From NCBI GenBank assembly GCA_003646055.1, contig QNDZ01000043.1:1-10737 (forward strand): a stretch of DNA of 10,737 nucleotides, read 5' to 3'. The notes under the pieces were generated by a model. That model was given only the letters and a program-made list of their open reading frames with translations, was not told the origin of the DNA and ran no database searches. Positions 4,662 to 10,737 of the stretch are shown here, in pieces. Every line of letters begins with the position of its first letter. Position 1 is the stretch's first letter. Source of the DNA: a bacterium (GTDB taxonomy: Bacteria > Hydrothermota > UBA3072 > B12-G15). Both the position numbers and the translations under genes were made by a program.

Positions 4662-7583
4662 ATGTTAAAGAGACTGAGCATTTTAAGCCTTCTTTTTGTG
4701 CCATTCATGTTGAATTTATCAGCGTATGAAGACGGTGATGAAGAATTCTTCACCAGTTTCCATGCACCTGATGTGCTTATAATCCTTGACAGTTCAGGAA
4801 GTATGTCCTGGAATATGAATGGTAGCGCAACATACGGAGATGGTACTGTTGGTGGTGATTTTTATTACAGAGGGCACCTTGTGCCACATCCTTTTTATGG
4901 ATATGCGCATGACTGGTATGGTAGTGGTCAAACCCAGAGGTATGGGGATCTATCCAGGATGCACATAGTTAAGGCTGCCATGGAGACCACCCTTGTCCGA
5001 ATATCAGGAACATTCAGGTGGGGCCTTGCAACCTTTTACCAGAGGCATCGCGGTCATACCAGTACCTGGTACAGGGCCTGGTACTATGACAGGCGTTGGC
5101 GTACTTATTATCCAGATGTTCAATGGCAAGGGACACAGACAACCTATGCAGTTGACCAGTGTATGATAAGGGTTCCCATATCCAATGCCCAGGGGCAGAA
5201 CCAATCCCACATAAATCAGATAATGAGGTTGCTTGACAGCCAGATAAATAATCTCAATGACCAGAATGAGATGAGGGCAGATGGTGGAACACCCATTGCA
5301 CCTGCTTTGAGGGGTGCACGATACTGGTACAAGAATTTTCTCTGGAATGACAATGCAAGATGGTGCAGGAACTATAATATAGTGCTTCTCACAGATGGTG
5401 AACCAACCTATGGTATCGATCCTTCTACTTACACCCAGGGTGAAAATGCAAGAATGTCTGGTTATGATGGTTCAAGCCCATTATGGATGAGGAGGCAGTG
5501 TTTCTGGGAGGCTGAGTCTCTTCAGCATATCCATATCCCAGCCCAGGGTAATCATCCTGCACAGGATGTTGCAATCAATGTCTATGTGGTTGGTATAGGA
5601 ATGGCTGGTTCAGCCACACTTGATAGTATAGCCTATTATGGTGGGACTGATTCAGCGCTCTTTGCTGGGAGTCCCAGAGAGGTAGCAGAAGCACTTGAGC
5701 AGGTTTTTTGGAATATTCTCCAGAGGGCTTATGCCTTTTCATCTGCACAGGTTACATCTGTTGAAGAAGAATTCCTGTCCACCCAATATGAAAACAGGAT
5801 TTACCTTGCAAGCTTTATACCGGGTAATAAAAGTATCTGGGAAGGGCATCTCTACGCACTCCGATTGACCGCTTCTTCCTTCAGCCTTGACTCCATACCT
5901 GATTCTCTTCTTATATGGGATGCTGGAGACCAGCTCAGGAATCACACCTATGCTGTTTCAAGGAATATCTATGGAGTAAAGAATGGAACACTTCTTTCCT
6001 TTAACGCCTCCAATTTTGACTCCTCAGATCTTGATGTTGATTCACAGGCTGCAGTTGATACTATTGTAAGTTATGTAAAGTCTGGAAAGCGTGTGATGAC
6101 ATCTTCAACCAAAGGTGTGCTGGGTGATATTTTCCACTCAACACCATTGAAAATCCATGTACCCAATGCTTTTTACGAAGATGATGACTTCTGGAAGTTC
6201 AGGGTTCACATGAGGCAATCCCGTCCCTTCTTCATTATAACAGGTGCGAATGATGGGATGATACACTGCTTCAATGACTCCACGGGTAGGGAGATGTGGG
6301 CGGTTATTCCCAATAACTTGTTACCAAAATTGAAAAATCTCCTTACATCTCATGAGTATTATGTAGATGCAAGTCCTATGGGTGCAGATATATGGTTCCC
6401 ATCTGCTCAACTTGACACATTCAAAGATTGGACAGAATGGAAGACCGTTGTTATGATTGGCCAGAGAGGAGGGGGAAGGGCTTACACATCACTTGATGTA
6501 ACAAACCCATACTCCCCACACCTGCTCTTTGAAGTGAACCATGATTCACTTGCATATACCTGGAGTGATCCAGTAATGTACAAAATACAAAGGTTATGCA
6601 AGATTTCCTCAACAGATACAGTTGAAAGGTTCTTTGCCTTCTTTGGAGGGGGCTATTGGCCTGATACTCTGTGGGATGACCTGCAGGACCCCGGGGATAT
6701 TCCCGGAAATCATATATTTGCTCTGGACATCTTTGAATTCTCACAAGGAGATACAGATGAATATGTTATGATACCACCGTCTGGAACCTTTGAAATGAAG
6801 TGGCCTTTTCCTGCTCAGGCTACGGTCTTTAACAAAGACCCTGATAATAACAATTTCTATGACTATCTTTACATTGGTGACATGTATGGGCAGGTCTGGA
6901 AGGTTGATATGACCGACCCAAATTACCATAACTGGGAGGCGAGAATCATATTTAAGGCGCCTGAACCAGATAATGGTAATGATTATGAAAACTGGCAGCC
7001 CATATTCTACCCTATAACTGTGTATGTAAAGAACAATATCAGGTGGCTACTCTTTGGAACGGGTGATAGAGCAAATCCATTCAGGGAGGGAACAGAGAAC
7101 AGGTTCTATGCTGTTATAGATACCACACCTTCATCAGGTTCCTATATCACCGAATCACAATTAAAGAGGGTTTCAAACAGTGGGGTTCTCCAGCCTACAG
7201 AAATAATGCATCCATACAGAGGATGGTATGTTGTGTTTGATGATTATGCAGGTGACCATGATGGTGAAAAGGTTGTAACCTATGCCACTGTGTTTATTGA
7301 TACTATCATGTTCATGACATTTACACCAACTGAGGTTGCTACCAACGATTCCTGTGCAATGTCCACGGGTACGGCAAGGCTTTACAAGTACCTTGTTAAT
7401 AGTGGATGGGCGTATGCACAACCCTGGGAAGATGTTGGTGGAGGAATCCCACAGGCACCCAGATTCAACTTTAGCATGGACGGAGAGGGACTTGAGGTTA
7501 TCCAGACATCAGATTCGCTTATTGTGAAGCAAACCCAATCACTTGGTTCGCTGAGGAAGATACTATGGTGGAAAGAATATTAA
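4662..7583 (+). CDS. pilY1: PilY1-like type IV pilus tip protein (VWA domain plus beta-propeller)
   Basis: This 973-residue protein has a signal peptide (MLKRLSILSLLFVPFMLNLSA). The VWA domain is at about 36-355 with a complete MIDAS: D43-S45-S47 (DSSGSMS), T210 (GGTP) and D245 (TDGEP). The region around GDIFHSTPLKI (488-498) opens the PilY1 C-terminal beta-propeller, with FFIITGANDGMIHCFN (523-538), WKTVVMIGQRGGGRAY (593-608) and YTWSDPVM (632-639). Residues 726-734 (DPDNNNFYD) match the calcium-binding loop of PilY1 (Asp726, Asp728, Asn730, Asp734), followed by YIGDMYGQVWKVDM. The C-terminus (LRKILWWKEY) resembles the usual SWRE-type ending, so the gene looks complete. PilY1 proteins sit at the pilus tip and act in priming, adhesion and surface sensing, with calcium controlling retraction. 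AGGAGG at 4651-4656 precedes the ATG by five bases. Confidence 0.9.
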   Translation: MLKRLSILSLLFVPFMLNLSAYEDGDEEFFTSFHAPDVLIILDSSGSMSWNMNGSATYGDGTVGGDFYYRGHLVPHPFYGYAHDWYGSGQTQRYGDLSRMHIVKAAMETTLVRISGTFRWGLATFYQRHRGHTSTWYRAWYYDRRWRTYYPDVQWQGTQTTYAVDQCMIRVPISNAQGQNQSHINQIMRLLDSQINNLNDQNEMRADGGTPIAPALRGARYWYKNFLWNDNARWCRNYNIVLLTDGEPTYGIDPSTYTQGENARMSGYDGSSPLWMRRQCFWEAESLQHIHIPAQGNHPAQDVAINVYVVGIGMAGSATLDSIAYYGGTDSALFAGSPREVAEALEQVFWNILQRAYAFSSAQVTSVEEEFLSTQYENRIYLASFIPGNKSIWEGHLYALRLTASSFSLDSIPDSLLIWDAGDQLRNHTYAVSRNIYGVKNGTLLSFNASNFDSSDLDVDSQAAVDTIVSYVKSGKRVMTSSTKGVLGDIFHSTPLKIHVPNAFYEDDDFWKFRVHMRQSRPFFIITGANDGMIHCFNDSTGREMWAVIPNNLLPKLKNLLTSHEYYVDASPMGADIWFPSAQLDTFKDWTEWKTVVMIGQRGGGRAYTSLDVTNPYSPHLLFEVNHDSLAYTWSDPVMYKIQRLCKISSTDTVERFFAFFGGGYWPDTLWDDLQDPGDIPGNHIFALDIFEFSQGDTDEYVMIPPSGTFEMKWPFPAQATVFNKDPDNNNFYDYLYIGDMYGQVWKVDMTDPNYHNWEARIIFKAPEPDNGNDYENWQPIFYPITVYVKNNIRWLLFGTGDRANPFREGTENRFYAVIDTTPSSGSYITESQLKRVSNSGVLQPTEIMHPYRGWYVVFDDYAGDHDGEKVVTYATVFIDTIMFMTFTPTEVATNDSCAMSTGTARLYKYLVNSGWAYAQPWEDVGGGIPQAPRFNFSMDGEGLEVIQTSDSLIVKQTQSLGSLRKILWWKEY

Positions 7584-8431
7584 AATTAGCCATAATCCTC
7601 ATACTTGTTCTCTCTGGTTGTAAATCGAGAGGGCAGGGGTCTTCAGGAGCATCTGGTGGTGCCTCTGGTTTTCTCAGCCCGGAGGCACCCACCTCTTCAA
7701 CACCTATAAAAACCTTTTACAGGGCACCCAAAGGCTCAAAGATAATCTGGTATGTGAATGGGGTTAATGTTGCAGAGGATGTCATTACGCTTGATACATC
7801 TTTATTCAAAGGAGGGGACACTGTTACTGTGGTGGTTGAACTTCCTGATGGGTCAAAAAAAGAGATTGGAAAGGTGGTTGTTTCAAAATCAATACCAACA
7901 ATCCACTCCCTGCTGATATCTCCCCAGCGACCTTTACATGGACAGGATGTGGGTGTTGTTTATGAAGCAAGCGACCCTGATGGTGATAAAGTAACCCTTG
8001 AGATTGATTGGTACATTAATGGGAAGAAGGTTTATACAGGGGATAAACTTCCTGGTGATATGATAAAACCTGGTGATGTAATTACGTGTAAGGCAAGGCC
8101 CTTTGATGGTGGTTTGTATGGTTCGTACCGTGCATCAATGAATTCAGCAGTTGTTCAAAACACCCCACCAAAATTTATCTCAAAACCAGGGAGATTTGAA
8201 GGTAAGGTTTTCAAGATGCCCATTGTTGTCCAGGACCCTGATGGGGATTCTGTAAGTATAAAAATCCTTAAAGCCCCTACTGGTTCAATTGTAAGAAATG
8301 ATACCTTTTTCTTTGAGTATAAAGGAGATACATCTGCTACATTCCCTGTTGTGATAGAGGCGAGGGATAGCTGGGGAGGGGTTGCAAAAATGAACTTTAC
8401 CATAAAGGTGAAAAAGAAAAAGACTGAATGA
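7565..8431 (+). CDS. Lipoprotein with Ig/cadherin-like domains
   Basis: This 288-residue protein has a hydrophobic signal ending in a lipobox LSGC (Cys19, residues 16-19), so it is predicted to be lipidated after signal peptidase II cleavage. A Ser/Gly-rich linker (20-47) leads to about three beta-sandwich-like units: 48-108 (with WYVNG at 62-66), 110-197 (with WYING at 149-153) and 198-284. Units two and three carry DPDGD (137-141 and 224-228), a calcium-type motif common in bacterial cadherin/Ig repeats. The C-terminus is a lysine-rich tail (KVKKKKTE). The ATG lies 19 bases inside the pilY1-like gene, with only a weak GAGGAAGA upstream, implying translation coupled to PilY1. It may anchor the tip protein or act as a surface adhesin; this is inferred from the lipid signal, Ig-like fold and coupling. 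No family name is claimed beyond this. Confidence 0.78.
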   Translation: MVERILKLAIILILVLSGCKSRGQGSSGASGGASGFLSPEAPTSSTPIKTFYRAPKGSKIIWYVNGVNVAEDVITLDTSLFKGGDTVTVVVELPDGSKKEIGKVVVSKSIPTIHSLLISPQRPLHGQDVGVVYEASDPDGDKVTLEIDWYINGKKVYTGDKLPGDMIKPGDVITCKARPFDGGLYGSYRASMNSAVVQNTPPKFISKPGRFEGKVFKMPIVVQDPDGDSVSIKILKAPTGSIVRNDTFFFEYKGDTSATFPVVIEARDSWGGVAKMNFTIKVKKKKTE

Positions 8432-8997
8432 CCCTTTTATTAATTTCAACAATTTACCTTCACCCTTCTTCTTTCAAGGGATACTTCAGAAAAGGAGATG
8501 AGTATTATTTAAATATAATGATGGAGAATCCCGGTAAGGATACTGTTGTAATAAAAAATATTAATTCATCCTGTTCATGCCTGCGTATAAAAAAAATGAC
8601 CCAAAAGATTCCACCAAAAAGTAAGACATTTGTCACCCTGAGGTTTTCCTTTTATTCGGTTTTCAGGGATACAGTTGTCAAGTATCTTTTTATACAGACA
8701 GAGAGGAAGATGATTCCTTTCAGGCTTGTAGCAATAAATACAATTAGGTTCCCTATTTTTGCTATGATTTATGAAAACACACTCTACATAAAGAATAGAA
8801 CCAGAAAAAAATTGGATATAGTTCTGGAAGAATTCTATCCCTATACAGAAAAGAGGAAGTTTGAATTAGGAGGTAAGGATATTGAAGTGATTAAAATAAA
8901 AAAACTGGATTCTGAAGATTATAGATGGATGAGTTTATTTTTCCATATCAACAATAAAAATTACTGCATCAATCCCCTTGTAAGAAAAAAGAATTGA
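8428..8997 (+). CDS. DUF1573 domain protein
   Basis: Residues about 20-100 fit DUF1573, an ASH/Ig-like beta-sandwich domain: NPGKDTVVIKNINSSCSC (34-51) is the signature strand ending in the S-C-x-C motif (Cys49, Cys51). It is followed by KIPPKSKTFVTLRFSF (60-75), equivalent to the family's 'PG-x-x-x-x-i-x-v-x-f' segment, and VKYLFIQT (84-91). The remaining 90 residues are beta-rich without a recognised domain. The N-terminus (MTLLLISTIYLHP) is short and hydrophobic with no positive charge. An in-frame TGA immediately precedes the ATG (8425-8427), so the start cannot move upstream. The ATG overlaps the lipoprotein stop (ATGA, 8428-8431), giving coupled translation without a clear ribosome-binding site. 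Base composition looks more A/T-rich than its neighbours. Its function is unknown; export to the periplasm is inferred. Confidence 0.8.
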   Translation: MTLLLISTIYLHPSSFKGYFRKGDEYYLNIMMENPGKDTVVIKNINSSCSCLRIKKMTQKIPPKSKTFVTLRFSFYSVFRDTVVKYLFIQTERKMIPFRLVAINTIRFPIFAMIYENTLYIKNRTRKKLDIVLEEFYPYTEKRKFELGGKDIEVIKIKKLDSEDYRWMSLFFHINNKNYCINPLVRKKN

Positions 8998-9008
8998 ATG
9001 TTTTTATA

Positions 9009-9036
9009 TTGACATCAATTGATTGGGTGATAGATT
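9009..9036 (+). promoter_or_regulatory. Candidate sigma-70 promoter before the DUF362 gene
   Basis: A perfect TTGACA (9009-9014) is followed after 16 bases by TAGATT (9031-9036), preceded by TG at 9028-9029 in the extended -10 position. The predicted start is near 9043, about 20 bases before the ATG at 9064, leaving room for the GGGAGGA ribosome-binding site (9054-9060). The 66-base gap after the DUF1573 gene is the only substantial gap in this half of the window, consistent with a new transcription unit. The -10 matches the consensus at four of six positions only. Confidence 0.5.
9014..9023. repeat. 10-base palindrome inside the promoter spacer, possible operator
   Basis: ATCAATTGAT is a perfect palindrome starting at the last base of the -35 element and lying between -35 and -10, a place where a bound dimeric repressor would block RNA polymerase. 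It is short and no second copy was seen, so it may be chance. Confidence 0.25.
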
Positions 9037-9063
9037 ATTTTTAACAAAACGAAGGGAGGAGAT

Positions 9064-10149
9064 ATGAAAAAGGCAAAGGTTGCTATTCTCAGGACAAAAC
9101 CTGAGAGTGTAATTGATGATTACATAAGGCTTTGTGAACTTGCTGATATAAAGGAACACCTTAATCCTGAAAAGACAACCATTATTAAGGACAATATATC
9201 CTGGCACTACCTGTATCCTGGTTCAAACACAACACCATGGCAGATGGAAGGGGTTATCCTTGCACTTAAAAAGAATGGGTTCAATGACCTTGTTGATGTC
9301 CATAACAACACTGTGGTTACAAATCCATACAAAGGGAAAAAATTGAACAAGTTTGACAGGGTTCTTGAGAAGTACAATATCCCGGAACTTTACAACTTCA
9401 AAAAAGAGGATATGAACTGGGTCAGGTATGAACCCAGGCATAAAACACTTGCACTCCACAAGGTTTTCCCTGAAGGGATTTACCTTCCTGACTTCTTCTT
9501 TGACAAAAACATAGTTCATCTTCCAACTGTAAAGACCCATTCTTATACCACATACACAGGTGCATTGAAGAATGCCTTTGGAGGATTGCTGAACACAAGG
9601 AGACACTATACCCACACATGGATACATGATACACTTGTTGACCTCCTTGCAATCCAGAAGGAGATTCACTCCGGTCTGTTTGCTGTGATGGATGGAACTG
9701 TTGCTGGTTCAGGGCCTGGTCCAAGGACACTCATTCCCTATGACAAGAATGTAATACTTGCCTCAGGAGACATGGTTGCCATAGACGCAGTTGCCGCAAA
9801 ATTGATGGGTTTTGACCCTATGTCCATACGCTGTATATACAAGTCCCACCAGCTCGGGCTTGGCACAGGAGACCTGTCAGAGATTGAGATTGTTGGGGAC
9901 ACAGATGTGATGAATGAGAACTGGCACTTCTCTGTGGGGGTGAATCTTGCAACAGGCGCAGGAAGGCTTTTCTGGTTCTCTCCATTAAGGATTTTCCAGA
10001 AACTCTTCTTCCATACACCCCTTGTTTACATTTTTGTCTTTGCCTCAGCATTCTACCACGACTTTGTGTGGTATCCAATCAATGGGAGGAAGGTTGTGAA
10101 AAAATGGTTGAAGGAAAGCCCGTGGGGGAGGTTGTTTGATGAGTACTAA
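9064..10149 (+). CDS. DUF362 domain protein
   Basis: This 361-residue protein has the DUF362 motifs in order: LPTVKTH (153-159), TGALKNAFGG (165-174), DGTVAGSGPGPR (210-221), AIDAVAAKLMGFDP (239-252) and GLGTGD (265-270). The family is widespread, often fused to or paired with ferredoxin domains, and its reaction is not established. Here only two cysteines are present (Cys24 and Cys257), so no iron-sulfur cluster can be built within this chain. Instead the C-terminus carries a hydrophobic aromatic segment (about 318-337) that could be a membrane-associated helix. GGGAGGA at 9054-9060 gives a clear start. Its stop lies 11 bases inside the next gene, which suggests co-translation with that membrane protein. 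Assignment to the family is secure; any specific activity would be invented. Confidence 0.88.
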   Translation: MKKAKVAILRTKPESVIDDYIRLCELADIKEHLNPEKTTIIKDNISWHYLYPGSNTTPWQMEGVILALKKNGFNDLVDVHNNTVVTNPYKGKKLNKFDRVLEKYNIPELYNFKKEDMNWVRYEPRHKTLALHKVFPEGIYLPDFFFDKNIVHLPTVKTHSYTTYTGALKNAFGGLLNTRRHYTHTWIHDTLVDLLAIQKEIHSGLFAVMDGTVAGSGPGPRTLIPYDKNVILASGDMVAIDAVAAKLMGFDPMSIRCIYKSHQLGLGTGDLSEIEIVGDTDVMNENWHFSVGVNLATGAGRLFWFSPLRIFQKLFFHTPLVYIFVFASAFYHDFVWYPINGRKVVKKWLKESPWGRLFDEY

Positions 10150-10737
10150 GAAAAAAAGGATAAGTAAAAATAGAAAAAACTGGTTGATTGTATCCATTGC
10201 AGTGATTCTTCTTGTGGTTGCTGCACTCCTTGCATATAAACCTGCTTCAAATAAAGGCAATGCCCTGGCAGTGGGTGAATTGCTTGAGAATCCCCATGCA
10301 GAGTGGCTCGGGATGTACATGAAGGGATACAAGGTGGGATATGTTGTGAGTAAGATTGATACATTGAAGGACGGTTATCGTGTTCTTTCCTACACCTACA
10401 TGAGGATTAATCCTGTGAGTGGACAGGAAAAAGAGGTTGAGTATTTTGTGGAGGCCAGAACAGATACAGGTTTTGATATGAGAGGGTTCTCATTCAGGAT
10501 GGTTTCTGGCGATTATCAATTCACTGCCAGCGGAGAGAAAAGGGGTAAAAAACTGACCATTCATTATACATCCGGGGGTGAGGAGAGGGTTATTGAGAAG
10601 GAACTGAAACTTCCTCAACTTCCTGCAACACTTGAAGGGCTTGTGAGTCTCGGGAAGACAGGGGAGTTTGAGTTTTATGACCCAACAACACAGTCCCTTA
10701 TGAAGGTGAAGGTTAAATATATTGGTGAAGGAATCTA
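10139..10737 (+). CDS. Membrane-anchored protein, probably N-terminal part of a transglutaminase-like exported protein (3' truncated)
   Basis: The frame is open from the ATG at 10139 to the window end (199 full codons). GGGAGG at 10126-10131 lies seven bases upstream, within the DUF362 gene, and the two genes overlap by 11 bases. A basic N-terminus (MSTKKKRISKNRKNW) precedes a transmembrane helix at about residues 15-33, so the rest should face the periplasm. The region from EWLGMYMKGYKVGYVVSKID (55-74) onward, a beta-rich domain with the W-x-G-x-Y-x-x-G-x-K-V-G-Y pattern, resembles the N-terminal domain found ahead of transglutaminase-like cores in bacterial exported proteins. The Cys-His-Asp catalytic core would lie beyond the window, so the transglutaminase call is an inference; the membrane anchor and truncation are seen directly. 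Confidence 0.65.
   Translation, partial: MSTKKKRISKNRKNWLIVSIAVILLVVAALLAYKPASNKGNALAVGELLENPHAEWLGMYMKGYKVGYVVSKIDTLKDGYRVLSYTYMRINPVSGQEKEVEYFVEARTDTGFDMRGFSFRMVSGDYQFTASGEKRGKKLTIHYTSGGEERVIEKELKLPQLPATLEGLVSLGKTGEFEFYDPTTQSLMKVKVKYIGEGI

Noticed and set aside
8985..9010. Possible intrinsic terminator after the DUF1573 gene (T-run near 9000)
   Set aside because: The T-run has no GC-rich inverted repeat before it, so no hairpin is supported.
9223..9669. 148-codon open frame on the minus strand
   Set aside because: It is wholly antisense to the DUF362 gene, whose family motifs are clear, and the antisense product shows no recognisable domain.

Overview
The window reads as a gene-dense bacterial chromosome segment in which every gene I can support lies on the + strand. 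It has short or negative intergenic distances, strong GGAGG-type ribosome-binding sites, heavy use of AGG/AGA arginine codons and moderate-to-low GC judged by eye. A truncated outer-membrane-type beta protein, several exported proteins and a lipoprotein signal point to a diderm. The mix (type IV pilus tip genes, DUF4388, DUF1573, DUF362, AGR-biased arginine codons) is what I would expect from a thermophilic or candidate-phylum lineage of the WOR-3/Hydrothermae kind. That placement is inference, because no marker gene settles it.

Layout. (1) 1-1950: the 3' end of a probable outer-membrane beta-barrel protein, then accA (acetyl-CoA carboxylase carboxyltransferase alpha), then a DUF4388 plus winged-helix-like protein whose GTG start overlaps the accA stop (TAGTG). 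(2) 1951-2079: a 129-base gap with a well-formed sigma-54 type -24/-12 promoter and GATAT-type inverted repeats, directly upstream of the pilus genes. (3) 2080-8997: a single tight cluster. Four pilin-like proteins come in the order FimU/GspH-, PilV/GspI-, PilW/GspJ- and PilX/GspK-like. They are followed by an unrecognised exported protein, a full-length PilY1-like tip adhesin with VWA and beta-propeller domains, a lipoprotein with Ig/cadherin-like domains, and a DUF1573 protein. (4) 8998-10737: a sigma-70 type promoter with an embedded palindrome, then a DUF362 protein overlapping the start of a membrane-anchored protein that runs off the window and whose N-terminus resembles transglutaminase-family exported proteins.

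How the genes fit together: the pilin order plus PilY1 repeats the layout of the classical minor-pilin operon (fimU-pilV-pilW-pilX-pilY1) that builds the priming and adhesive tip of a type IV pilus. The extra genes (the unknown 4035-4652, the Ig-domain lipoprotein and the DUF1573 protein) are translationally coupled to it and are candidates for lineage-specific tip, surface or assembly factors. No pilus ATPase, platform protein, secretin or prepilin peptidase is visible, so those must be elsewhere. No RNA gene, CRISPR array, insertion sequence or convincing intrinsic terminator was found.
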